Shown here: in pieces, positions 1 through 6,653 of the stretch
Position numbering within the stretch: the stretch's first letter is position 1
Layout: each line of letters starts with the position of its first letter
Assembly (NCBI RefSeq): GCF_012276985.1
Contig: NZ_JAAXMM010000022.1
Span: 1 to 57,944 of the forward strand
Reading direction: 5' to 3'
DNA length: 57,944 nucleotides
DNA from: Agrobacterium sp. a22-2
GTDB lineage: Bacteria; Pseudomonadota; Alphaproteobacteria; Rhizobiales; Rhizobiaceae
Translations under genes and position numbers: made by a program
Notes under the pieces: generated by a model
The model's input: only the letters and a program-made list of their open reading frames with translations
Told to the model about the DNA's origin: nothing
Database searches by the model: none

Positions 1-105
1 GGTCGGAGCGAAGCTCCGGGGTGGGGTGACCCACGCCACCCGAGAACATCAAAAGGGTCACCCCACCCGCGCGTTCCGCGCGGCCTCCCCCCTCAAGAGG
101 CAGCC
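1..105. repeat. RIME-like palindromic intergenic repeat (partial, at window edge)
   Basis: The segment has the words CTCCGGGG-GGGGTGAC and CACCCGCGCGTTCCGCGCG followed by CCTCCCCCCTCAAG. The same words recur near 42480-42575. The GCGCG-ttc-CGCGC core and the GGGGTGAC/GTCACCCC arms can form stems. Rhizobial genomes are known to carry such intergenic mosaic elements. The window starts inside the element, as expected if an assembly broke at a repeat. Confidence 0.6.
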
Positions 106-410
106 TCAATCGCCGTCGTCACCGCCTCGTCCACCCGATAATCCGCCGCAAAGCGCTCCTCGCGCAGCGGCTTCACCCGGTCGATCGACTGCTGGTAGAG
201 CGGATGGGCCTTGTAGGCGGCAAGCGCCTGCTCGTCGTCGAATTCGCCGTAGACGATAAGGTCGATGCCCCGGTCGAACTGGTCGGTCTTCACATTTGTG
301 CCGATCTCCAGGCGCCGCGCATGGGGAATAGAGGTCAGGATCGACAGGCCGGCCCGCACGGCCTCGACATTGTCAGGGGTGGCGGTGAAGAACACGATAT
401 GGCGGATCAT
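93..410 (-). CDS. Dabb (stress-responsive A/B barrel) family protein
   Basis: A 105-residue protein opening MIRHIVFFTA, with the typical Dabb pattern: an N-terminal strand with conserved His, a central G-D-Y-E-F-like strand (DLIVYGEFDDEQAL), then the helix AYKAHPLYQ. Dabb proteins are small dimeric ferredoxin-like barrels; most bacterial members have no known reaction. The ATG at 410 is preferred over an in-frame GTG at 419 because GGAG lies 8 nt before it. It stands alone downstream of the phage-lysin gene on the same strand, about 125 nt away. The last codons run into the RIME-like repeat. Family is fairly sure, function unknown. Confidence 0.8.
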   Translation of the reverse strand: MIRHIVFFTATPDNVEAVRAGLSILTSIPHARRLEIGTNVKTDQFDRGIDLIVYGEFDDEQALAAYKAHPLYQQSIDRVKPLREERFAADYRVDEAVTTAIEAAS

Positions 411-534
411 GGATGACACTCCGGCAGAAACTTAAAAACAGCAGCCGGCGCGATAGCATGGCCGGCCGCCCGGCTCAATGCGACCGGTTCCCTGAGGCCG
501 GTCACAATGCTGCGGCGCCCCACGGTCCCCGCCG

Positions 535-1149
535 TCATGCCGGCTGCAGGGCCGCCCAAAACGCCCGGCCATAGCCGCCGATCAGGGCTGCCCGGTCGGT
601 GCCGTTGACCACCCGGCGTGCGCCGGTCCAGTCGGTGTGTGCCGCGTCGAAGAATTCCCCCAGCCGCCGGCCGGTAAAGGCGCCGGCCAGCATGCCGGCC
701 ACCAGCACGTCGGCGGCCACGTCGAGCTGCATGGCCCGATCGGGATCGCTGACCAGATCGACGCCGAGCAGTGCGCCCAGCCGCTGGTAATTGCGCCTGT
801 GGGTCAGCTGCACGAAGCCGCGGCCGAGCCAGCTCTTTCCCTCCGCGTCGCGCCGCCAGTAGGGCACTTTCACCTGCGGCAGCCGCCCGGCTGCAAAAGC
901 CGCGTCCAGCCGGCGGATCGCCAGCGTGTCGGAGGAGGCCAGCGTCTCGCGCACCGGCTGCAGGGTGCGCGCCGTCTCATGATGGGCGGTCGCCAGGATA
1001 TAGGCGAGCAGCCGTAGGTCGCCGTCGGGCTGGCGTTTGCGAAAGCTGTCGAGAATGGCCGCAATGCCCGCCACCTGGCTCGTCTTCAGCCGCCCGCCAT
1101 AGAGGTCCGTGCGGCAGCAGGCATAGAATCGCTGATCGTCAAGCGTCAT
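535..1149 (-). CDS. Glycoside hydrolase family 19 lysozyme/endolysin-like protein
   Basis: A 204-residue protein with GH19 (chitinase class I fold) features: the helix ending AHHET at about residues 55-59, whose Glu is the expected general acid, a second acidic helix (PVRETLA), and the signature WLGRGFVQLTHRRNYQ near residues 107-122. Phage and prophage GH19 enzymes cut peptidoglycan as endolysins. There is no signal peptide, so export would need a holin or lysis. A strong CAGGAGG ribosome site precedes the ATG. It lies on the same strand as the GTA-type terminase about 400 nt upstream, so a phage/GTA-relic origin is inferred. No holin gene is visible. Confidence 0.85.
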   Translation of the reverse strand: MTLDDQRFYACCRTDLYGGRLKTSQVAGIAAILDSFRKRQPDGDLRLLAYILATAHHETARTLQPVRETLASSDTLAIRRLDAAFAAGRLPQVKVPYWRRDAEGKSWLGRGFVQLTHRRNYQRLGALLGVDLVSDPDRAMQLDVAADVLVAGMLAGAFTGRRLGEFFDAAHTDWTGARRVVNGTDRAALIGGYGRAFWAALQPA

Positions 1150-1404
1150 GTCGGTCCTCCTGAAGCGTGGGGTACGGGCGAAAACGGCGCAGACGCCATG
1201 GCACGTCGACCGGGCAATTAACCACGGTCAAATCGCCCACAGGTTTCAATCGTTTGAAATAAATTCAATCGGTTAGAGCGCCATATGGTCGTATTTACAA
1301 TGATTTAACTCTGTGGAACTTTCCGCCCCGTCAGGCGTTCCGGTGAGCGCAAATGTTAGGTGAGGCACGGTCAAACGCGTGCCCGAACTTTTGGAGAAGC
1401 CAGG

Positions 1405-1536
1405 ATGGAAGCGAACAACAGCAAGCAGACCAAGGCAGCCCCGGCGATCATTCCGCCGCATATCGTCGAGCGCCTCGAAAGCGAATGGCGCCAGATGCGC
1501 CAGGGTTCCGCCCAGCCCTCCGGCCAATCGAAGTAA
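1405..1536 (+). CDS. Small ORF, 43 residues, unknown
   Basis: The ORF starts MEANNSKQTKAAPAIIP and ends SGQSK-TAA. GGAG sits about 9 nt before the ATG. The middle (IVERLESEWRQMRQG) is an amphipathic helix. It is encoded opposite to, and between, the terminase and GH19 genes, where a minus-strand unit would be expected to run through, so it may be an independent small gene. The product resembles nothing I can name. Supporting points are a good ribosome site, G/C-ending codons and a clean stop. Conservation has not been tested. Confidence 0.5.
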   Translation: MEANNSKQTKAAPAIIPPHIVERLESEWRQMRQGSAQPSGQSK

Positions 1537-1547
1537 GAGATTATCGA

Positions 1548-2831
1548 TCACACGCCTCTGACGCGCGGCTCGCCGGTTCCTTCCAGCAGCAGCGCCGTCA
1601 ACGCCCAGACCAGCGCATCCAGCCGGTCGGGCGAGCGGCCGGACGACAGGCCGTCGGGGCCGAAATCGCACATTTGATCCTCCAGATCACTGAACCGGGC
1701 CGCGTGCAACACGCGGCCTTGTTCGTAGAGGGCGGCCACCGGTTCGGCGCGCAAAAACTTGCCGCGCATCGCCCGCACCGTTTTCACTGGGATCTGCGCG
1801 TCGACGCTTTTCAGCACCGCCGCCACCATGTCGCCGCCCTGGTTGATCTCGGCCACCACCCGGTCGGCCTCGAAGCGTCGATAGGCCTTCAGCACGGCCG
1901 CCGCCCAGCCGGCGGGACTTTCTCCCTCCACCGAGCAATCGGCCAGCACCATGGCACGCCCCTCGCCCAGCAGGCCCGCCACGACAATGCCGCAGCAGGA
2001 TTTTGTCCCCGAGCCCGACGGCGGATCGACCGCCACGACGATGCGCCCGAGCGGCGCGATCTGTCGCACGGTCAAAGCCTCGATCTGCTCGCGTTTCCAC
2101 AGCGCGTCGTCGCGGTCCTCGATCAGCTCGCCGCCCAGTTCCTGCCGCCCCAGCCGCGTGCCGCCATAGCGCGTTTCCAGTGCCGCGATGAAGCCCGGCG
2201 CCAGGTTGGCGGCATTGGTCAGCGTCGAGAGCCGCGTCAGCCGCGTGCCGGGATCGGCGATCAGCCGCTTCAACAGCGGCACCGGCCGCGGCGTGGTGGT
2301 GATCAGCTGGCGCGGATCCTGGCCCAGCCGCAGCCCGAATTGCAGCATGTCATAGGTCTCTTCGGCATATTTCCATTTGGCCAGCTCGTCGCACCAGGCA
2401 TAGTGAAACTGCGGGCCGCGCAGGCTTTCCGGGTCTTCGGAGGAAAAGATCTGCGCCACCGCGCCATTCGGCCAGACCAGCCGGCGCCGCGAAATCTCCA
2501 CTTCGGGCCGCGGCGTCCTGGCAATGCTGGCAATGCCCGACAGTCCGTCGATCATCACCTCGCGGGCGTCGCCCAGCGTCTCGGCCACCAGCGCGATGCG
2601 CAGCTCGGAGCGCGACCCGGTGGTGGCCAGCGCCTGCACCCATTCGGCGCCGGCCCGCGTCTTGCCGGAGCCGCGCCCGCCCATCAGCAGCCAGTTGCGC
2701 CAGGATCCGTCCGGCGGTTTCTGATCCTGCCGTCCGATCACCGCCCAGTCTGCCGCGCCGGCCCTGACCATCCGGGGCCCGCGCTCGTCGGTCAGCGCAT
2801 CCAGCGCCGCGCCCAGCCAGTCCTTTTGCAC
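1548..2831 (-). CDS. Terminase large subunit, RcGTA orfg2-like (DNA packaging ATPase/nuclease)
   Basis: Packaging motor subunit. Numbered from the longest in-frame ORF start at 3506, the Walker A is GGRGSGKT (276-283), followed by WPNGAVAQIFSSEDPESLRG, the acidic WCDE box (371-374), the TTTPRP coupling loop, and nuclease-domain motifs VAVDPP, AEINQGGD and DRLDALVWAL. The wording closely resembles what I recall of the gene transfer agent terminase of Rhodobacter. I chose the GTG at 2831 because AGGAGG lies 4 nt upstream and it gives 427 residues, the usual size. Longer in-frame starts are ATGs at 3230 and 3407 and the ORF start at 3506. In sampled lines, third-position GC falls from about 85% in the body to about 60% upstream of 2831. 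No portal, protease or capsid gene follows. No other gene is seen in 2832-3294. Confidence 0.85.
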   Translation of the reverse strand: MQKDWLGAALDALTDERGPRMVRAGAADWAVIGRQDQKPPDGSWRNWLLMGGRGSGKTRAGAEWVQALATTGSRSELRIALVAETLGDAREVMIDGLSGIASIARTPRPEVEISRRRLVWPNGAVAQIFSSEDPESLRGPQFHYAWCDELAKWKYAEETYDMLQFGLRLGQDPRQLITTTPRPVPLLKRLIADPGTRLTRLSTLTNAANLAPGFIAALETRYGGTRLGRQELGGELIEDRDDALWKREQIEALTVRQIAPLGRIVVAVDPPSGSGTKSCCGIVVAGLLGEGRAMVLADCSVEGESPAGWAAAVLKAYRRFEADRVVAEINQGGDMVAAVLKSVDAQIPVKTVRAMRGKFLRAEPVAALYEQGRVLHAARFSDLEDQMCDFGPDGLSSGRSPDRLDALVWALTALLLEGTGEPRVRGV

Positions 2832-3294
2832 CGAACCTCCTGCCGACCAGTCCGCGTCCTGCCCGTTGCCGCTCACCGTCACCCGCTTGTCTCCTGCGGG
2901 CTGCACCACCGCCGGAGCGGATGCCCCGTCTGGCGGATCGTGCTGCGCGGAACCGTCGCCACTGACAGGGGCAAAACCGATCGGTGCTGCATCGGCGCCG
3001 TCGTGCTCTTCGACCGTGCCGCGTGCGGCACTGCAGGCCGCCGGCGGCGGAATGGCGTGTGCATCGCCGGCGTCATCGGTCTGCGGCCGGCCAGGTGTCT
3101 CGCTGCCCCGTCCCGCAATGCCGTTAGCCAGGTCGGTTCCAGGGTTGGTGGCCTGCCGCACGCTCGCGGTCACCGTGTCCAGCGCCGCCTGCCGTTGCGC
3201 GGCCGCCCGCTGTTGCGAAATGGTCCGCATATCCGCTTCGTGCCTCGCTGCCTCCCGCTTCAGCTTCCGGCCGGCGTCCTTAACCGCGAACCGT

Positions 3295-3897
3295 TCAGCC
3301 CGTTTCGCCTGCTGGCGCAGCGCGCGGCTCGGTCGCGGCTTCAGCTCGTCCAGGAGCACCGGGCGGACCAGGACCGGCCCCACCGGGACCCAGGCTGCCA
3401 AGGCCATCGCGCTCAAGTTCGGCCCAGCGGGCGCGAAAAAGCGCTTCGGCCCGCTCTTCGGCGCGCCGTTCGATGAGGACGAGCAGCCGGGTCCTGGTCT
3501 GTTCATAGCTCTCCCCGTCGCCGCCGCGCTCCAACTCGTCCTGCCGGTCGCGGGCCAGTTGCCGCTGCAGGCTGTCGACCTTTTCGAGCGTGCGCACGAT
3601 CAGCGACATGGCGTCGCTGGCAGCCTTGGCATCGGCGCGCGCCAGCTTGGCCGCCGCCTCGTCCTGCCCGCCGATCAGCCCGTCGGCACTTTGCCTAAGG
3701 TCACGAAACAGCTCGAACTGCGCCCGCATTTCCAGCGTCAGGTCGTTCAGCAGCCGGCAATATTGCTCGGCAGCCGTTGGCTCGTCGGCCGACTTGATCT
3801 CCAGCACCACCCGCCCGGCCGCCGCAAAAGCCCGGCGCCCGACCGGTTCCGGCCAGACCCCGAACAGCCCCAGATCGACCTCGTCAAGGTTCAGCAT
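3295..3897 (-). CDS. Coiled-coil protein upstream of the GTA-type terminase, unknown
   Basis: 200 residues from ATG 3897, with GGGAG about 6 nt upstream. The longer frame to 4101 runs through a terminator hairpin and a repeat and is rejected. The N-terminal part (LFGVWPEPVGRRAF, then VVLEIKSADEP) is followed by long heptad-like helices (residues about 50-165: LNDLTLEMRAQFELF, KVDSLQRQLARDRQDEL, RRAEERAEALFRARW) and a Gly/Pro/Ala-rich tail. Its position before the terminase suggests a small-terminase or orfg1-like role, but I cannot show homology. The tail is compositionally biased and may reflect decay or a late stop. Confidence 0.6.
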   Translation of the reverse strand: MLNLDEVDLGLFGVWPEPVGRRAFAAAGRVVLEIKSADEPTAAEQYCRLLNDLTLEMRAQFELFRDLRQSADGLIGGQDEAAAKLARADAKAASDAMSLIVRTLEKVDSLQRQLARDRQDELERGGDGESYEQTRTRLLVLIERRAEERAEALFRARWAELERDGLGSLGPGGAGPGPPGAPGRAEAATEPRAAPAGETG

Positions 3898-3925
3898 GCC
3901 CCGCTCCCGCCCGTTTTCCGGGCAC

Positions 3926-3949
3926 AAAAAAGCCCGGGAAAACCCGGGC
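3926..3949 (-). terminator. Intrinsic terminator in the leader of the coiled-coil gene
   Basis: On the minus strand GCCCGGG-TTTT-CCCGGGC is followed by six T. It is a perfect 7-bp GC stem with a uridine tract. It lies 28 nt upstream of the start codon at 3897, so any promoter driving that gene from upstream must read through it. It may simply end transcripts from the gene at 4252-4848. Confidence 0.8.
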
Positions 3950-4014
3950 GTGAAAAGTGCAAAATCTGTTCGATAATCGCGGGCCACCCGTTCGTAAAAT
4001 GGGCCACAGCGGTG

Positions 4015-4085
4015 CCGCATATCCCTTCGCCTCGCTCGCGGGGAGAAGGTGCCGGCAGGCGGATGAGGGGCAATCGCCAAAGTGG
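4015..4085. repeat. Partial palindromic repeat of the GGGGAGAAGG / CGGATGAGGGG family
   Basis: Contains GCGGGGAGAAGGTGCC, GGCAGGCGG and ATGAGGGGC. Close variants of these words, in both orientations, occur at 36650-36730 and, less closely, at 17870-17900. Only one arm of the palindrome is well preserved here. It marks the boundary between GC-rich phage-like genes and the AT-rich patch to the right. Confidence 0.45.
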
Positions 4086-4251
4086 GCCGCTCAACCCGCA
4101 ACTCTCCGACTATGCCTGAACCCTACCAGACCACCGTCACGCCGTCAAGGATTATTTTCCTATTCTTAGATGAACGTTACGGACAACATTCCTTTCACAA
4201 TTTTTAGCTAGTCGGCACAATATTTGCACCCTCAGATCAAGCTTGAGATGA

Positions 4252-4848
4252 TTACGGTGAGCCTTTTGCATATAGGTGATGCCGGAGAGGTTTCTTCAGT
4301 TTATTTGGCAGTGGCCATTTATCGGGCAATGGTGTCTGCACGCCGCCTATGTTGTGCCCCATATCGCGAGCAACATAACCATAGCTCGTAGCCAAATAGT
4401 GACTACCTTCAAAACACCAATCGGCCAGCCATTTTGCGTCTTTGGCAGTAATAGGGACATAGTGTTCCGCTAACCGACTTCTGGCGGAGTGCGTATAAAT
4501 TTGCCCGTCTCCGTTCGTCATCACTCCATTGAATCCATGGACGTACCAATTTCTATATTCTCTCGTCAGATTGAACGTTTTTATGCAATGAGAAATAAGG
4601 TCTCGCGTCTCAGATTTCATTGCGCCCATCTCAACCTTTTCATTAGCTATAGTCAGGATGGCATCACATAGGGTGACATTCTGCATGTGTATTACTAGCG
4701 CACGATGCTCAACGTAATCACTCTGAGAGGATACCGCCCATAGAAGGCTTTTGACTGAGTTTTCCATCGTGTTGAAATTTAAAATAATCCGACCGATTTG
4801 AAGTAATAGCGGATTACAATTCTCTGGTGGCCATTGGAATACGCTCAT
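4252..4848 (-). CDS. AT-rich orphan protein with a HEPN-like RxxxxH motif
   Basis: 198 residues from the ATG at 4848 (another Met lies five codons upstream). Predicted mostly helical in the first 110 residues. The segment REYRNWYVHG holds R99-x4-H104, the arrangement seen in HEPN RNase/nucleotidyl-transfer domains, preceded by a long helix as in that fold. This is pattern resemblance only. Codons are much more A/T-rich than those of neighbours, and the gene sits in a roughly 1.2-kb AT-rich stretch beside phage-type genes, so recent transfer is likely. If HEPN is right, a toxin or phage-defence role would fit. There is no obvious antitoxin partner. Confidence 0.5.
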   Translation of the reverse strand: MSVFQWPPENCNPLLLQIGRIILNFNTMENSVKSLLWAVSSQSDYVEHRALVIHMQNVTLCDAILTIANEKVEMGAMKSETRDLISHCIKTFNLTREYRNWYVHGFNGVMTNGDGQIYTHSARSRLAEHYVPITAKDAKWLADWCFEGSHYLATSYGYVARDMGHNIGGVQTPLPDKWPLPNKLKKPLRHHLYAKGSP

Positions 4849-4913
4849 GACGGCCTCAAGCAAGAGGTTTCACAGACGAGAGGGCGACGAATACCGTCGC
4901 CGCCCTCCCAAAA

Positions 4914-5006
4914 TTAAATCAGGACTTTAACTATGGCCGCGGCGCCAAATAGGCATGCTGCCAAGTTAATCTTGATGCTGATAGTGACCGTGGTTCTTTT
5001 CCACAT
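4914..5006 (-). CDS. Possible 30-residue membrane peptide
   Basis: The frame begins MWKRTTVTISIKINL and ends with a hydrophobic stretch (AACLFGAAAIVKVLI), a charged start followed by one potential membrane helix. GAGG lies about 10 nt upstream of the ATG. The frame is open upstream to 5174 but that part looks non-coding. This is the only plausible gene in 4849-5397; the rest of that interval shows no other ORF with a ribosome site and no tRNA. Confidence 0.25.
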   Translation of the reverse strand: MWKRTTVTISIKINLAACLFGAAAIVKVLI

Positions 5007-5397
5007 GGGCAAAGCCTCGGTCCGTGGCCACGGAACCAAAAGGTTTCGTGAAGCATGCCAAAGTTGCGAATAACCCGTCGCTCTTCGGTTTATCGGGGCA
5101 CCATTCACGTCACGTGCCGATTCAGGTGCATCCAACGTGCATTCCGGATTACTGCGCGGCTTGGTAAGCGGCACGAATGATGTGCGGCTTCTCCAGCGGC
5201 GGGCGCTGCCCCGGCGTTGGCTACAGATGTTCGGATGGCGGGGTGCCGGAAATGCTTTCCAGGTGCCGCTGGCCGGCTGTAGTGATTCGAATTATCACTC
5301 GGCTCATTCTTGGAGTCCAGCCGTTGCAGAAGTAGAATGTGATCTATACTCGTTTTACTTGAGGTTCGGCGAGTTCAAATTTCTATCCGAGTCCCCC

Positions 5398-5745
5398 TCA
5401 AACGCCGCCATACTGCTCCCACGCCGCCATGGCGTTGCCGGCGTACATCAGCGAGGGGCCGCCGCCCATGTAGATGGCCATGCCGAGCACTTCTTCAAAT
5501 TCCGCCTTGCTGGCGCCGAGCTTGATCAGGGCTTCGGTGTGGAAGCCGATGCAGCCGTCGCAGCGGGTGGCGATGGCAATGCCGAGTGCCACGAATTCCT
5601 TCGCCTTCTTGTCCAGCGCGCCGTCCTTGCCCGCCGCGGCGGCGAGCGCCGAAAAGCCCTGCATGACGTCGGGGATATCGCGGCGCAGGTGTTTGATGCC
5701 ATTGGAAATATCGCGGGTGATGTCGGGATAGTGCTTGCTGCTCAT
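5398..5745 (-). CDS. Carboxymuconolactone decarboxylase/AhpD-family protein
   Basis: 115 residues from ATG 5745, with GAAAGG about 8 nt before it. The AhpD-like redox signature RCDGCIGFH (CxxCxxxH) is intact, and the rest (EFVALGIAIATRC, EFEEVLGMAIYMGGGP) fits the all-helical CMD fold. AhpD proteins reduce partners through the Cys pair. Short CMD proteins like this one are usually of unknown substrate, often linked to oxidative or electrophile stress. A strong inverted repeat just upstream (5763-5788) overlaps the likely promoter, so the gene is probably controlled by a dimeric repressor whose gene is not adjacent. The longer start at 5805 is rejected because it would run through that operator. 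Confidence 0.85.
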   Translation of the reverse strand: MSSKHYPDITRDISNGIKHLRRDIPDVMQGFSALAAAAGKDGALDKKAKEFVALGIAIATRCDGCIGFHTEALIKLGASKAEFEEVLGMAIYMGGGPSLMYAGNAMAAWEQYGGV

Positions 5746-5762
5746 CGGGGCGCCTTTCGCAA

Positions 5763-5788
5763 AATACATATGTTTTTCTATATGTATT
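5763..5788 (-). promoter_or_regulatory. Inverted-repeat operator of the AhpD-like gene
   Basis: AATACATAT and ATATGTATT form perfect 9-bp arms around an 8-nt T-rich spacer. The site begins 18 nt upstream of the start codon and overlaps the expected -10 region (TTGTGT about 17 nt farther upstream on the minus strand). Its form is typical of a homodimeric repressor site; the regulator is unknown. Confidence 0.6.
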
Positions 5789-5819
5789 AGCCGGCGGCTT
5801 AACACAAGCCGTGGCGCGA

Positions 5820-5860
5820 TAAAAAACGGCCGGTCCCCGTTTTTTTAAGGAACCGGCCGT
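5820..5860 (-). terminator. Intrinsic terminator after copZ
   Basis: On the minus strand ACGGCCGGT pairs with ACCGGCCGT (9 bp) around an A-rich loop, followed by TTTTTTAT. It lies 43 nt past the copZ stop and closes the copper locus. Confidence 0.8.
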
Positions 5861-5902
5861 CACCACCTACCCCCTGCCCCCAGGGTTCGGCGTATGCTTG
5901 TC

Positions 5903-6106
5903 TCAGGCGCGCTTGTCGGGCGTGTAGCCGGCGTCGCGAATGGCGGCTTCGGCAAGGGCCGCGTCGCCCTGCACCGTCACCGTATGGGCGGCAAGGTCGA
6001 TGACCACCGGCGCACCCGGCAGGGCCTCGTGCAGTGCCTGTTTCACCGTGCTTTCGCAATGGCCGCAGGTCATGTCTTCCACATAAAATACCGTCATATC
6101 GCTCAT
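5903..6106 (-). CDS. copZ: CopZ-like copper chaperone (HMA domain)
   Basis: 67 residues, a single heavy-metal-associated domain. The metal loop DMTCGHCEST carries the CxxC (MTCxHC) that binds Cu(I). The fold ends with AAIRDAGYTP, as in Atx1/CopZ proteins. It would carry Cu(I) in the cytoplasm to the ActP ATPase or the HmrR sensor. The ATG at 6106 has a strong GGAAGGA site; the longer frame to 6241 is rejected because it crosses the promoter and hmrR. The gene has its own MerR-type promoter (6141-6171) overlapping the hmrR 3' end and its own terminator. Confidence 0.92.
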   Translation of the reverse strand: MSDMTVFYVEDMTCGHCESTVKQALHEALPGAPVVIDLAAHTVTVQGDAALAEAAIRDAGYTPDKRA

Positions 6107-6140
6107 GGTCTTGTCCTTCCTGAAATCGGTGTTCCGTGCT

Positions 6141-6171
6141 CTTGTGCACCTTCCCACCGGGGCAAGGTCAA
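6141..6171 (-). promoter_or_regulatory. HmrR-type copper promoter of copZ
   Basis: On the minus strand TTGACC (6166-6171) and CACAAG (6141-6146) are separated by 19 bp, the over-long spacer typical of MerR-family activated promoters. The spacer contains the imperfect dyad CTTGCCC-CGG-TGGGAAG, a variant of the CueR/HmrR operator. The -35 overlaps the last codon of hmrR. Confidence 0.85.
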
Positions 6172-6623
6172 GAGGCAGAACGGCCGATCCCGGCGGTTTT
6201 GCGGCCGCCTGCGACATCGCGGCGCAGGGTCGGTGCAGCACCCGCCAGATCGGCGAGGATCGGACAGTTCGGCCGATGGTCGCCCTGGCAGCAATCGGCC
6301 AGGTCCTTCAGGGTCTCGACCATCGAGCGCATGGCGGCGATCTTGTCCTCCAGCTCGGCGATATGGCCGAGCGCCACCTTCTTCACCTCGCCGCTTTCGC
6401 GGTCCTTGTCGGCCCAGAGCGTCAGCAGCCGCTGCGTCTCCTCGAGCGAAAAGCCAAGGCTGCGGGCGCGGCGCACGAAGCGCAGCCGGTGCACCTCTTC
6501 CTCGCCATAGAGCCGGTAATTGCTGGAGGTGCGGCTTTCCGGCAATACCAGGCCGATCTCCTCGTAATAACGGATCATCTTGGCCGAAACGCCAGATGCT
6601 TGTGCGGCCTGCCCGATGTTCAT
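6168..6623 (-). CDS. hmrR: Cu(I)-responsive MerR-family regulator HmrR/CueR
   Basis: 151 residues. The N-terminal winged helix is typical (MNIGQAAQASGVSAKMIRYY, then GLVLPESR and YRLYGEEEV), followed by a dimerisation helix. The metal loop has C-x7-C (CQGDHRPNC), matching the two Cys that bind Cu(I) in CueR/HmrR. On copper binding it untwists promoters with 19-bp spacers, and two such promoters are present here. ATG 6623 is chosen for the GGATGAGG site. It starts 30 nt after the actP stop and is probably cotranscribed with it, giving positive feedback. The C-terminal tail after the metal loop is longer than in enteric CueR. Confidence 0.93.
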   Translation of the reverse strand: MNIGQAAQASGVSAKMIRYYEEIGLVLPESRTSSNYRLYGEEEVHRLRFVRRARSLGFSLEETQRLLTLWADKDRESGEVKKVALGHIAELEDKIAAMRSMVETLKDLADCCQGDHRPNCPILADLAGAAPTLRRDVAGGRKTAGIGRSAS

Positions 6624-6653
6624 GTCCTCATCCCTTTCCACTCGCAGCGACAG

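Noticed and set aside
1353..3476. 707-residue plus-strand frame opposite the terminase
   Set aside because: Composition (Arg/Gln/His/Ala-rich, no domain) is that of an antisense shadow in GC-rich DNA; the minus strand has clear terminase motifs.
3898..4101. N-terminal extension of the coiled-coil gene
   Set aside because: It would translate through a terminator hairpin and a palindromic repeat; ATG 3897 has its own ribosome site.
5280..5395. Possible tRNA or att site at the AT-rich patch (GATTCGAATTATC, GTTCAAATTTC)
   Set aside because: No cloverleaf can be built around these words and no integrase is present.
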